Shown: positions 31,163 through 42,180, counted from the first letter of the stretch. The stretch is DNA of 64,000 nucleotides from Adiantum capillus-veneris (GCA_014529385.2 CM043968.1:25533513-25597512), one strand, 5' to 3'. Notes: generated by a model not told the origin, from the sequence alone. Made by a program: numbers and translations.

Positions 31163-31780
31163 TGTAAGAAATGCGGAATACAATAAGGATCTAGTAGCAA
31201 GGAGAGTAGAGAGAGACACGATGCAAAGTAGATTAGTGGCAAGTAAAAAACTTTAGATTGGCACACTATACAAATTGATGGCGTCATCCACCCATGCGCT
31301 CTCAAGGTAGAGCTTAGATGGCAATTTAGACAACTAGAGCAAGTGAATACAAGGGACTAATAATCCTTACACAAGGATGTGCTGTGTGCGTCAAGTGTGC
31401 ACACCATTCAACCAAAATACTCATGAAAAGGCCTCCTTATATAGTTGTAAGGGAGCGGGGAGCCTCTAAACGCCCATGTGCAGCCGCCCTTAGATAGCCA
31501 AGTCCAAGTAGGACTCTCCCATGCGCCCATGTGTAGCCGCTTTTGGGTAGACAAGTCCTCCTAGAAATCGGCCACCGGCCAAGGAAATCCGGCCACCGGC
31601 CAAAGACCATGGACCACCGGCCACCGGACAACCATTTTCCGATTGTCTTCCGGCCGTCGTTCGGCCAAGATATTCCGACAAAGGGGAAAAAAAAGTCTCG
31701 GGGGCTTCCGCCCCCAAGGCCCCCAAAGTTGCCCCTGAATTTGCTCCGTACCATCCACGATCACAAATAGAGATCTCATC
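31163..31780 (+). repeat. F LTR/leader region
   Basis: It is LTR-like at its start. At 31566-31630 the motif ccggccacc recurs several times. A G/C-rich hairpin-like segment (gggggcttccgccccc) lies at 31699-31715. No second copy is present in the window, so the LTR end cannot be placed. Confidence 0.5.
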
Positions 31781-31783
31781 AGC

Positions 31784-32260
31784 GTGCATAGCTGGAATCC
31801 ACCAAATATATGTGCACCATTAGCTTCTCCTCATATGGGGGCCTTACAAACTGTGCAGCATATATTGTGGTGGCAAAACTTAGAGAGGTGGACATTGCAA
31901 GTATACCAACAATATGATGGTCTCGTTACGGCACTCAACACTCAGGTTCGTCCAACCCCTCTTATGTTTGAAGAACTGAGTGCAATGTTGCTTGAAGAGG
32001 AGCTACGACTCAGAACCAGGGATGGTGGAGGTGATGCTGCCTTCACAGCCAATGCAAAAGGCAAGGGGACTACATCAAATGCTTCTAAGAAGAAGCCCAA
32101 GAAGAGGAAATTTTCAGGTAGCTGTTTTTACTGTAACAAGAAGGGTCATGCTGTTAAAGACTACAGAAAGAAGAAAGCAGATGAGAAGAACAGCACCATG
32201 AAAGCTTCTTGGAAGGAAAGAGAATCTGCCAACAATGCTGAAACAGACCTTGAACTATGA
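31784..32260 (+). pseudogene. F gag C-terminal part
   Basis: It reads VTALNTQVRPTPLMFEELSA and LLEEELRL, typical of the copia gag end, followed by a basic stretch and a knuckle CFYCNKKGHAVKDY in which the last Cys of the CCHC motif is Tyr. The first residues (MHSWNPPN) are probably not original because the N-terminal gag half is deleted. It ends at TGA 32258. Confidence 0.8.
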
Positions 32261-32803
32261 GCTGTCATAAAAGAGGTATGCTCATCAGCACAAACTCCGC
32301 TTGTTGATGGTTCTTGGATTCTAGATAGTGGTGCATCCCGACATATGACTAGTAAGAAAGACTGGTATAGTTCCTGGAAGCCTCTACAGGAACCCATAAG
32401 TGTAATTGTTGGGAATAATGCCAAATGTCCAGCCGAAGGGTCTGGGACAATTTCTTTTTTAGCAGCTACAGGTGAAACTAAAGAGCTCTCTAATGTGTTG
32501 TACGTGCCTCAAATCAAGAAGAATTTGTTGTCCATTGCTGCAATCACTGATCGTGATCTTGAAGTCCGTTTCAAGAAAAATGGAGCAGAAATCTTGGATT
32601 CTAAAGGCAACACAGTGGGAAAGGGTGTAAGGCGCAACAACCTCTACAAACTTTCTGCACTTACGGTCACTATAGAAAAAGGTACAACTCAATTATGGCA
32701 TGAGAGATTTGGTCACTTCAGTATTGTTGTGCTAAAAGAGATGCAAAAATCTGGGATGGTAGCACACTTGCCTCAAATCTCAGAGATGAATGAAGTTTGT
32801 TAA
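32261..32803 (+). pseudogene. F protease and pre-integrase segment
   Basis: WILDSGASRHMT carries the intact Asp-Ser-Gly protease site. VLYVPQIKKNLLSI and LWHERFGHFSIVVL are the segment leading to the integrase zinc domain. The frame stops at TAA 32801-32803, where the zinc-binding CxxC should follow; only remnants remain to about 32850. Confidence 0.85.
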
Positions 32804-32849
32804 GCTTGCATGATGGGCATTTCCACAAGAGAGTAGTAATCGAGCTCAT

Positions 32850-33640
32850 TCTCCTCTAGAGTTGGTACACACAGATCTCTGTGGAAAAATGTCTACATCC
32901 GCTTTAGGTGGATCTTTCTACTTTTTGCTGTTAGTCGACGACTTTAGTAGAAAGATGTGGGTGTATTTCATTCGTGAGAAGTCTAAAGCTTTTGGAAAGT
33001 TTAAAATGTGGCAAAAGCTTGTAGAAAATGAAACAGGAAAGAAGGTGAAGAAGCTTCGCACAGATCGAGGAGGAGAATTCATCTGAAATGAATTCAACAA
33101 TTACTGCAACGAGCATAGCATAAAACGACACCTCACTACAGCTTACACACCACAACAAAATGACGTTGTGGAGCGTCGCAATCGGACGGTGGTAGAAATG
33201 GCAAGGTGTATGCTCAAAGCCAAGGGTATGCCCGATTCCTTTTGGGCCGAAGCAGTAAGTACAGCAGTGTACATTCTCAATCGAAGCTACACAAAGGCTT
33301 TGAAAGGGAAAACGCCTCAAGAAGCCTATTCTGGTAAGAAACCTTCAGTCTTGCATTTCAAAACATTTGGGTGTTTTTGTTATGCTCATATTCTTGATTC
33401 TCAAAGAACAAAGTTAGAAGCCAAAAGCAAGAAGTGAGTATTTCTTGGATATAGTGAATAGTCTAAGGCTTATACACTCTATGATCCAGAGGCAAAGAAA
33501 ATACTCACAAGTCGAGATGTGGTATTTGAAGAAGGGCCACATACGGTGGAGAAACCAGGTTCGTCCACTTTCTCATCAAATGAAGAAATAACTCACCATG
33601 TGCAGACCAAAGTCAGGTAAAAAATCAAGAGGAGCAGTTT
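32850..33640 (+). pseudogene. F integrase
   Basis: LELVHTDLCG has the first catalytic Asp, LRTDRGGEFI the second, and the Glu-containing stretch becomes NDVVERRNRTV. After GEFI a TGA (33085-33087) interrupts the core. WAEAVSTAVYILNRSYTKAL and LHFKTFGCFCYAHI follow, ending in another stop at 33435. Typical copia integrase with at least two stops. Confidence 0.88.
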
Positions 33641-34463
33641 TCTGATGATGACTCAAATAAATCTAACCAACCTGTTGCAGCATCACAGGAAAAGCCACTA
33701 CCAAAGTGGGCTCAACAACTTTTTGACGCTCGAAACCCTCAAGTTCACAATCCTCATGAAGAGGAGGGGGGTTTGCGACGGTCAAAGAGAATAGAGGAGC
33801 AAAGGAGAGCCTCCGAACACATCGTCAACATGGCTCTCATGACAGAAATTGTAGGCTCTGTGAAGAAGCCAACCTCTGTCGACGAGGCCATAGTTGATCC
33901 AAAATGAAAGGAAGCGATGCAGTTTGAATACAACAGCATCATAAAGAATGACACTTGGGAAGTAGTGGATCGGCCTCCAAAGAAGAAAGTCATTGGCACA
34001 AAATGGGTGTACAAGCTCAAACATAAAGTTGATGGCTCTTTGCAAAAGTACAAAGCCAGGTTAGTAGCACAAGGATTCTCTCAAGTCGGAGGGTTTGATG
34101 TTAGTGACACCTTCGCTCCCACAGCTCGAATGACAACTATTCGTCTTGTGCTTGCTCTTACTGCTATCTATTTATGGGTTGTTTACCAAATGGATGTTGT
34201 GTCTGCATTTTTGAATGGAATTCTCAAGGAGGAGGTGTATATTGAGCAACCACCAGGGTTTGAGACACCCCATTCAAAACAGAAGGTTTGCAGATTGAAG
34301 AAGGCTTTATATGGCCTGAAACAGTCTCCAAGAGCATGGTATGTCAGAATTGATAAGTTTTTTAAAAAACTTGGCTTTAGAAGAAGTGCTTCTGAAGCGA
34401 ATTTATATGTACTTAGAGAGAATGGAAAACAAGTCATTATTATCTTGTATGTTGGATGAGCGA
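33641..34463 (+). pseudogene. F reverse transcriptase, cut at the catalytic motif
   Basis: The N-terminal RT reads NDTWEVVDRPPKKKVIGTKW, YKARLVAQGF, QMDVVSAFLNGILKEEVY and CRLKKALYGLKQSPRAWY. The frame stops right after IIILYVG, where copia RT has LYVDDM. The next bases belong to the C LTR (tggttctcaagg). A stop also lies near 33905, just before the Met-Gln of this domain. Confidence 0.92.
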
Positions 34464-34715
34464 TGGTTCTCAAGGATTTGGAATAAGGAACGGAAGTTCC
34501 TTAGAATAGGGTTTTGCACTAGGAATCGGAAGCCGAGGCTTCCGGGAACCATCAAGTCTTATTCTAGAACGAACGTGGTAATACGTTCGGTTCAAGTGCT
34601 TGTATAGACTTCTCCTCAGTAATAAAGATACTATTACGGGGGGGGGACCAGAAGATGAAGATACTATTACGGGGGGGACCAGCCCATCTTCTCGTCCCCA
34701 GTACTGTGTCGATCT

Positions 34716-34812
<97 letters not shown>

Positions 34813-34888
34813 TTTGGCTTCAATATTAAGTGATAAATTCTATTTATCCGAGTATAGTTTATATTGTTATGCGCTCCCGTTTGTGACA
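34464..34888 (+). repeat. C 3' LTR, second part
   Basis: It matches 21954-22277 and ends TTTGTGACA. Differences from the left LTR are a duplicated actattacgggggggacca block (34629 and 34661) and a large CT then AT microsatellite (34716-34810), which the left LTR has only as short tracts. Confidence 0.92.
34716..34810 (+). repeat. Compound microsatellite (CT)n(AT)n
   Basis: About 31 CT units are followed by about 16 AT units within the C 3' LTR; the 5' LTR has only about seven CT units and no AT run at this place (22169-22200). Confidence 0.95.
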
Positions 34889-35148
34889 CGCATCATCCTC
34901 AAGTTGCCCAGTCATAAAGCCCTGTACTACTGAAGGGACATTCACGTTGACAGGAGGTACAGACTGACGTGGCCGTGAGCTCTCGCCAATCTCAAAAACC
35001 ATAGGAATCTCCTGCCTGTCCTTTGAAGAGGAACCCTCTTCCATAATTCCCTTCCCCTTGTCGGCCATAGTGTGGTCCCCGCGTTCCTGCACTCTGTGTC
35101 TTTACCCTAAACAATCCAGGCTCACTCTTTTAAGGAAAAAGTGATTGA
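34889..35148 (-). pseudogene. A2 gag N-terminus and leader
   Basis: The ATG at 35066-35068 starts MADKGKGIMEEGSSS; the frame reads to ACH at the C junction and continues at 13231 once C and one target copy are removed. It is hydrophilic and Ser/Pro-rich. The 80 bases to its right are leader. I see no clear primer-binding site at the expected position near 35136-35148, so the leader-LTR junction is damaged. Confidence 0.75.
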
Positions 35149-36154
35149 TGTCCCGGCGACGAAACCGGCCCATAGGGTGGTAGGCATTGGCTTTCACCCA
35201 AAATTCTTTACTTTAGACACACACACAGAGCACTTTGCAAAGGAGACCTGTAACGGGAATTAACACTTAATCACACACACTATTAGTACTTCAAAACAAC
35301 TTGAATAAAAGAGAGAGAAGGCGACATGGCACGGCGGAGTTCCAAGCCAAGACGTGTTGGCCCCAAAGACTGGCGCCTGTCTTGGTATTTCTCTATTATT
35401 GATTTGGCAAGAAACAACTCCCATTGTGTCCAGATCTTCTAACTCTGCGTCCAGATGCCTGAAAGAATGGCCATAGGGACACTCATACAGAGGAAATGCA
35501 CGCAAGAAGGCCAGCGCTGGAGATATTCTCTGTAATGCTGGTTCGTTCAATTGGTTGCGCTGAATAATATTCAGCCATGCTGACGTTATGTGGTAATTTT
35601 TTTAATAAGTCACCTCTCTTGGCCGGTCACCCCAAATTTGGGGCGGGCTGGTCACTTAGAATAAATTATAAGGCTTATAAAGGTCAGCTAGCCAGCGTAA
35701 AATACCCACCAGCGTAAGAACTCTTGCAGCGTTAAAACCCAGCCAGCGTGGAATATGCAGCCAGCGCAAGCAAATGTCAAACGCAGCTGCCGCTTGGGAA
35801 AGTCTTCAGACGCTTGGTGATGCTGCTCTACCGCTTGGGAAGAGGTGCGACGAAGGGGCACAACGCTCCAAGTACTGACTGTGCACACGAGCCTCCGGGT
35901 ACGCCACACACATGCTCCGGGTACGCCACACACTCACACACACTGCTGTCTGCCCTCTTTATGTTTATATCTGATGTTCATAGAATGAATTAGAACAGGT
36001 AAGAGTTACCTCATACACGTAGGCAATTGGGCACCATCTTTCCTCTGCTACCACACGACTCATGAGGTGAGGATTGCGGGAAGGGTAGGCAACGACGAAG
36101 TTAGGTAGACGCCAAGTCCAGAGGCCTGGGAAATTTTTTTTGCTCTGATACCCC
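35149..36154. repeat. Composite LTR-derived region right of A2
   Basis: The first 130 bp (35160-35280) match 6489-6609 of the left LTR almost exactly; after the CACACACAC run the two differ. 35281-35400 instead resembles 57170-57250 (tagtacttcaaaacaacttg) and carries the shared core at 35358-35395. From about 35600 the orientation seems to change: cttataaagg near 35676 looks like a plus-strand TATA region, and gccagcg motifs recur at 35690-35770. 36000-36154 is the inverted leader of E. Confidence 0.5.
36143..36154 (-). promoter_or_regulatory. E primer-binding site, now inverted
   Basis: The minus strand reads ggggtatcagag after the LTR end CTTCACA, an initiator tRNA-Met site with one or two mismatches. 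It points away from the E coding region. Confidence 0.75.
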
Positions 36155-36520
36155 TGTGAAGAACACGCTTACTATGTGTGTTTATTCATACTTAAACTTA
36201 GATGAAAACTGTACTCTGAACAGAACTTGAGAACAAGAGACTTGGAGATTGAATGTGTTTGATTGATTGAAATGTGTTACAAGGGCGTTCTTATATAGAA
36301 TCTGAAGAGACATGACCCTAGGCAAATAGTCGTGTCCCTCTGCTGTAGAGTTGTGACCATTCGGCGTAGAGGTGCAACCATTCACCAAATAGGTGCAACT
36401 CTTGAGCGAAGAGGCACATCCTTTCGAGAACAGGGGTCTCTGGTTTGGTACTTTCGTATCTACACAAGAACCAAGCGAGAAAGGTAATACAAACATGAAG
36501 AACACGTCACAATCGTGACA
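36155..36520 (-). repeat. E LTR in inverted orientation (original 5' LTR)
   Basis: It is the reverse complement of the E 3' LTR 42231-42589: TGTGAAGAACACGC at the left and CACAATCGTGACA at the right. The five bases after it, CAAGG (36521-36525), are the reverse complement of CCTTG (42590-42594) after the 3' LTR, so both ends belong to one insertion and this end has been flipped. Confidence 0.85.
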
Positions 36521-36797
36521 CAAGGGCCTAAAACTAAAAGGATCCCATAAAGATAAAATAAAGCCTGGCACAACTGACACGTGGCAAGTTGTACGGACTT
36601 CTGAACTTTACGCTGCATTGCTGACGTGGTAGACTACGGCATTACATGTTTTCCATTGAACAGGGTGACGTGGCATGTTGTATGAATATCCGCTTTTTGG
36701 GCTACTGACAACCAGGGCAGATTTATGTGAGCTTTTTAGATAGAGATGCTTTTTGATGTTAAGTGCTTTTTGGACAGTAGCCGGCTTTCACCTCCTC
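36521..36797. other. Inverted flank and breakpoint region
   Basis: No gene is present. The first bases on the minus strand (ttttaggcccttg) continue logically into 42595 (gcaaactttat): joined, they resemble the nearby ttaggctcctcggccaaaat at 42708. The rest resembles U3 sequence (repeated TGACGTGG boxes at 36625 and 36665). The inversion breakpoint lies somewhere between 36526 and 36797. Confidence 0.55.
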
Positions 36798-38330
36798 ATG
36801 GATGACGACGCGTACGATGTGCCGGTTCCGTACTTGTCGTACGTAGACGACGTGCCATAAGAAATCCTTCCCGAAAATCCTCCTTTGCCTTTACCAGCTC
36901 CTGCACCAGAACCTCTTCTCGCCCACGAGATTATCATCGTTTCCGATTCGCCGGAACCCGACATCATACTCATTCCAGATTCTCCAGAGCCGGAAATTGC
37001 AGAGATTCTTGCACCAATACCTATTCATGCACCCATCCCGGAGCAGGCACTTCCGGAAGTACCCGTGGGGATTCCGTCTCCCACATACTCTCCCAAACCT
37101 CCTAACCCTCTAGATAGAGAATACTTGGTGCACTTCTCGCAACGCCGTTTCGGGTTCCAAAGGTGGTCAATTTGGCGGATTACCATTTGGTGCGAGCGGG
37201 CAAAGTTGCCACAGTATGAGTTCCTTTTGACTCGTTTCCCATTTGTCGCACACCATATTCCGGCTTGTTACGTGGATAACCTCCGAGATCCAGACTTCCC
37301 ACACATTGGTTCCTTTTCATGCAGAGGAAGTCGTACCAGATTACACTCCACTGACTCCAGAACTCGACGAGATCGAGGATTTCACGGAGGACGACCCGAC
37401 ATTTGCTGAGTTCGCGGAGCCACTACACACACCGTCTACTTTGCCTACAGGTTGGTCTTTTCTAGCCTCGCCTCGCTACGAGCTGTGAGCTCATCATGTC
37501 GGACTCAGGGACACAGCAGGGATAGGTGGACGGAGCCGCACTCTTGGCCACTGTTCAGCAATAGTTTGAGGCCCAAGCTTCACGACAGGCTCAATTCGAG
37601 TCCATGCTCTAGTCCTTGTCAAATGAAGTCAAAGCCCTGACACAGCCAACACCTCAGCAGGATGGCAGTTCTACATCATCCGTATGCGGCGAAGATCAAA
37701 CCATGTCGTATCCACCTGATGAGGGTAACAATCCTGAACTTAAATATTTAGTTCGATTAATCACAAAATCTAATGAAAAAAAAGTGGACATAAAACCCCC
37801 CGAGCCTTATGATGGTCGACACAATAAGCGGGTGATTGATCAATGAATATTCAAAATGGAAAATTATTTTAATAACCTGGACATAACGGAACAAAAAAAA
37901 GTAGCTTTAGCTGCTAGCATCTTCTTTGGTGGCAAAATTGGCTTGCCCTAAGAAAACAAACACTGACGTGGACAAAATTCAAGCGCACAATGTGCAAAGC
38001 CTTTGTGCCACAACAAGTGCTGATTTTCATGCGCATCCTGCGTTGCACCACTTAGGCTTTGTGGCTACTTACATATCTCAGTTCCAGCGACTGAACTTGG
38101 AGATAATGACCATTACTCCCGACGACAAATTGCAATTTTTTGTCAATGGACATGAGCCCACCCTTCGCGATGATGTACACAAGGCAAACCCCCCTACAAT
38201 TGAGGACGCCATTTCATATGTGGAACAGTTAGGTGACTTTCGCAAAGACCACTTTCCGCTTGTCAAGCCGGTGATCGCCCATCGGTCGCAGATCCGGTGC
38301 CCCTTTTCGAAACCAGCGTGACATCTCTTA
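36798..38330 (+). pseudogene. E gag
   Basis: A Met at 36798 opens MDDDAYDVPVPYLS, stopped near 36858. A proline/glutamate-rich stretch follows (VSDSPEPDIILIPDSPEPEI, 36930-37060). The gag core appears as PPEPYDGRHNKRVIDQ, then a TGA at 37843 where Trp is expected, then IFKMENYFNNLDITEQKK, VATYISQFQRLNLE and KLQFFVNGHEPTLRDDV. Three or more frameshifts separate the pieces. The Pro-rich N-terminus is unlike A and B gag. Confidence 0.8.
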
Positions 38331-38589
38331 TTCAAGCAACAGATCACACAATGGTTCTAATGTTTCACAGTCCCAAGCAACTACTAGTTCCTTGTCCCGA
38401 TCTAGTGTTTGGAGTCCGAGAGCGCAGAGTAGTAGACCAATTTTTCAAAATGATCGGTCTAATTTTAATCGACGTCGCAGAGGCCGACAATCTTTTCGGT
38501 AAAAATCCTATCCAGACATACGTTCGTATGGAAATCAAGCGTCAACTTCTGCCGCTCCTCCACAACAGTCCAGTTCACAACCATCCAAA

Positions 38590-38640
38590 GATGGATTATG
38601 TACCCTTTGCGGTGGACCTCATCGTTGGTTCCAATGTAAT
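38590..38640 (+). pseudogene. E nucleocapsid zinc knuckle
   Basis: The reading CTLCGGPHRWFQC is a CCHC motif with spacing CX2CX3HX4C, one residue shorter before the His than the usual CX2CX4HX4C. It lies in a different frame from the surrounding open stretch (38297-38968), so frameshifts flank it. Confidence 0.7.
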
Positions 38641-38839
38641 AAACGGCCTCAACCGTCGAATCTGCGACGCAACGCTAATGCAGACACCGGCAGTGTTACC
38701 TTTTAATTCTGACGAATCTGCAGATTCTACTTCACAGCAAGACAGAGGCAAACGTGTTGTTAACACAATACGCGTTTCCAAGGTGGCTACATTTTTAATG
38801 AAAAATGCCAAGAATACTATGCCCATACCGAGCAGCTTG

Positions 38840-39290
38840 TCTAATCAAGTCTTAAGTCTCCTTGGCTTCATTCATGGCAAACCAATTAACATTTTGACTG
38901 ATAGCAGATGTTCCAATAATTTTGTGAGCACCAACATTGTGCATCAACTAAAATTGCCTATTGTCTAGAGTACTTAACCGTACGATGTTGAGTTAGCAGA
39001 TGACACAATTGTTCAGCACTTGCCCTTTGACGTTCAAGAATATCAGGACAGTCTCACTTTCGAAGTAATGCCATTATCCACTTATGATATGATTCTTGGC
39101 CAATGCTGGTTATACCTATATGATCCTTTGATCAGTTTCGGAGGACATACTATAACCCTTTGCAAAGGTGGTCAGCTTATTACTTTGAATGGCTTATTTT
39201 GCGTACAACCGGTGACTGCGTTTCTGCATTGCAAGTTAAACGGATGGTACGAAAACCCGATAACTCTACAGCACTTTTAATGATACGTAG
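38840..39290 (+). pseudogene. E aspartic protease
   Basis: The loop reads NILTDSRCSNNFVS, where Asp-Ser-Gly-Ala would be expected, so the Gly is replaced by Arg. FEVMPLSTYDMILGQCWL is the typical late protease strand. A stop at 38968 divides the domain. Confidence 0.8.
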
Positions 39291-40120
39291 CATTGACGAT
39301 GTTGCAACTGATGCAATTCAATCCAAACCAACACCAAAGCCAGCAGCTTACCTTGAGCAACCTTTCTATAAACCGTACTTGGATCTTTTTCCTGATGACT
39401 TGCCGAGCACCTTACCTCCTCGTAGACCAGTGAATCATTCGATTGATCTAATTCCTGGTAGTGCTCCGCCTACACGAGCTTCGTATCGAATCTCATATTC
39501 TAAATCTCAGGAAATTCAGAGACAACTAGCAGAATTGCTAGATAAAGGTCACATTCGTCCAAATAAAAGTCTTTTTGGTGCTCCAATCTTGTTGGCTGAG
39601 AAAAAAGATGGTTCTATGTGCTTGTGTATTGACTACCGCGCATAAACAAATTAACAATTAAAAACAAATTTTCCGCTTCCACAGATTGATAAACTATTTG
39701 ACCAACTTTTAGGTACTAAAGTATTTTCGAAGATCGACTTAAAGCCTAATTATCATCAAATCGGAATCAAAGCAGGTGATGAGTATAAAATGACATTCAG
39801 AATAAAATATGGACATTATGAATTTCTGGTAATACCTTTCGGATTAACCAATGCTCCTGCATCATTTATGACCTTAATGAATGAAATTTTTGGTCCATAT
39901 CTGGATATATTTGTCATCATCTACTTGGATGACATTTTGGTTTTTAGCAAGGATATTGTTGAACACAAAGAGCATCTTCGATTGGTGTTTTTGGTATTAT
40001 GGACTAATGTGCTTTATGTCAACAAGAAAAAGAGTGAATTTTTCAAGGATCGGATCGAGTATCTTGGTCATGTTATATATCAGCTGACGGAATAGCAGTT
40101 GACCCTCAAAAAATCAAAGT
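39291..40120 (+). pseudogene. E reverse transcriptase
   Basis: It reads HSIDLIPGSAPPTRASYR, KKDGSMCLCIDYRA (followed by a frameshift stop at 39643), then [38 protein letters not shown] and the catalytic YLDDILVFSKD. KSEFFKDRIEYLGHVI closes the palm. A 1-base shift near 40082 interrupts the connection. It is recognisably complete but not translatable as one frame. Confidence 0.9.
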
Positions 40121-40680
40121 CATTATGGAATGGCCTCTTCCAACAACAATATCTGATGTTCGCTCATTCTTGGGGTTAGCAAATTTCTATCATACCAAGG
40201 TTTATAAATTTTTGGATATTGCCGCTTCTCTATTAGAGTTCACGAAGTTTGACAAGCTTACCGGGTCTTCAGAAGCAGAGAAGTCTTTTAATGATCTCAA
40301 ACAGGCCTTAACAACTACTCTAGTCATGGCCATTGCGGATCCTACAAAACCATTTCTTGTGATGACAGATGCTTCAATCCTGCTTTTGGTGGCATATTAA
40401 TGCAAAATGACAGGGTCATTGCATTCGATAGCAAGAAGTTTACTGCTATACAGATCCGTTATCCAGTCTATGACAAAGAGTTTATAGCCATTGTCCATGC
40501 ATATCGTACATGGAAACATTACCTTTTGAGAGCTGACTATGTTGTCAAGACGGATCATCAATCATTGCCGTATATTTTTACACAAGGACGTTGGGTAGAA
40601 TTTTTGGCAAATTTCCACTCGGTCATTGAATATGTGCCAAGACTTCAAATTCGGTAGCAAATGCACTTAGTAGAATGCCT
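40121..40680 (+). pseudogene. E RT connection and RNase H
   Basis: FLGLANFYHTKVYKFLDIAA is followed by a frameshift at about 40390, then MQNDRVIAFDSKKF, YPVYDKEFIAIVHAYRTWKH and VKTDHQSLPYIF, the RNase H fold with its acidic residues. It ends in YVPRLQIR and a stop at about 40657, where the linker N(K)VADALSR-type sequence should begin. Confidence 0.85.
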
Positions 40681-40779
40681 CAAGCTACAAATATGGCAAT
40701 TTCTACAGTTACATTTGATATTCTTGATTGTTTTAAGGATGAATACTTGACTCATTGAGATTTTGCTGAAATTTTTCAA

Positions 40780-41750
40780 GTGCTTCGAACAAACACTCCT
40801 ACACAGGCAGAAATGAACTTGGTTGCAGCTTACACAATGCAAGATGATCTGTTGTATTATGAGAACAGAATTTGTGTACCACATAATTTGCGTTTGCGAA
40901 AGATGATTATTCAAGAACATCATGAAGTACCTTATGTTGCTCATCCCGGCATCAACAAAACGTACAAAATATTGATAGCTGTTTATTATTGGCCTCAAAT
41001 GAAGCAAGACGTGGTGAACTTTATCAAAGCTTGTCACTCTTGCCAAACTATGAAGGCGTCACGACAATACCACAAGGATTGTTCCAGCCTTTACCAATTC
41101 CAAATGAACGCTGGGAAAGCATCAGCATGGACTTCATTACAACATTGCCCAAATCTCAAAAGGCAATAATCAGATATTGGTGATAGTGGATCAATTTTCC
41201 AAAATGGCACATTTCATACATTGCAGAATTACTACTTCAACACCAGATATTGCTTCATTATTTGTGCAACATATATTTCGAATCCATGGATTACCAAATC
41301 AATCATTTCAGATCGAGATTCAAAGTTTACAGGACATTTTTGGACCTCCTTATTCAAATCATTGGGAACGAATCTTTTATTCAGTTCAGCTTATCATCCA
41401 TAGACGGATCGGCAAACTGAACGAGTGAGTCAAATATTGGAAGAAATGTTACGACATTATATGCAGGCTCGACTGAATTCTTGGAAAGAATATTTGCCAT
41501 TGGTGAAGTTTTCTTACCATAACTCCTTTCACTCAGCAATTGGCATGACTCCCTTCTAAGCAGCCTTCGGACATACTCCATTGATTCCTACAAATTTTGT
41601 GATACAACATAAGGTTGCTTTGGCAGATCAATTGGTAAATGAAATGCAAAGATATTCTTATTCAGATGAAGGACAGGTTGGCACATGTTCAACAGACTTT
41701 TCAAAAGTAAGCAAATAAACATCGTCGCCATACAGAGGTTCAAGAAGGTT
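40780..41750 (+). pseudogene. E integrase
   Basis: The zinc domain reads [17 protein letters not shown] and [11 protein letters not shown]. The core has Asp in [11 protein letters not shown], Asp in IISDRDSKFTG and Glu in TDRQTERVSQ; these occur in three frames, so there are frameshifts near 41060, 41170 and 41400. HNSFHSAIGMTPF ends in a stop at 41560. Dead copy. Confidence 0.88.
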
Positions 41751-42180
41751 ACTTGGTGTTACAATATGTTGCTTCGCATCGTCATAAGACAGTGAAGTCT
41801 GTCTTTCCAAAGTTACGGCCCAAATATTATGGTCCTTTCAAGATTTTGAAGAAGTATTCTACATTCAGTTATAGACTGGAACTTCCACCAGCATGGGGAA
41901 AGATTCTTCCAACATTTCATATTTCTTGGCTTAAGAAATATATTCCAAGAGATTCAATTATTCCAGATGTCTCATCCTATGTTCCAGAAATAGAAGAAGA
42001 ACACTTGATTCTAGTTCCAGAACTTATCCTTGATGTTCGTCAGAAAGAGACAAGACAGAAGATTACTAGAAGATTACTACAGAATTCCTAGTCAAGTGGA
42101 TGGATCTTGATGAATCAGATTCTACATGGCAAATGAATGAAGAGATGCAACAACAGCCTCAGGTTCTACAACTTTGATAA
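41751..42180 (+). pseudogene. E integrase C-terminus and chromodomain-like tail
   Basis: The frame 41753-42091 reads [34 protein letters not shown] and [16 protein letters not shown], the conserved GPY/F and pre-chromodomain segments. After a duplication (agaagattacta twice near 42060) the tail continues in another frame with [14 protein letters not shown] and PQVLQL. TGA at 42176 is the likely original end. Confidence 0.82.

Larger units (their letters stand above)
31163..34463 (+). mobile_element. Copia element F, 3'-truncated
   Basis: Gag knuckle, protease, integrase, then RT in that order identifies Ty1/copia. The left end (TGTAAGAAATGCGG) looks like an LTR start, but the element stops inside the RT catalytic motif, so the rest of RT, RNase H and the 3' LTR are missing. 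The C LTR resumes at 34464 with no duplicated target bases and none lost. The LTR end, primer-binding site and gag N-terminus are also absent between about 31760 and 31790, so there is an internal deletion as well. Confidence 0.9.
13237..34888 (+). mobile_element. Element C: large gag-only LTR retrotransposon, host to three insertions
   Basis: Two LTRs of about 2 kb, a primer-binding site for initiator tRNA-Met (22279-22290), a polypurine tract (29509-29517) and the CGCAT duplication define a complete plus-strand insertion. Without nested elements the internal region is only about 3 kb and has no RT or integrase, just a gag relic, so it resembles a large retrotransposon derivative. B1, D1 and F are inserted in it. 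The first base of the left LTR is G instead of the T of the right LTR. Its insertion in A2 shows A2 is older. Confidence 0.9.

Noticed and set aside
31543-31789. Overlapping frames on both strands in the F leader
   Set aside because: They come from G/C-rich ccggccacc repeats; no motif and no conservation seen.
36788-36973. Minus-strand Gly/Ser-rich frame opposite E gag
   Set aside because: It is antisense to the Pro/Glu-rich gag N-terminus and has no independent support.
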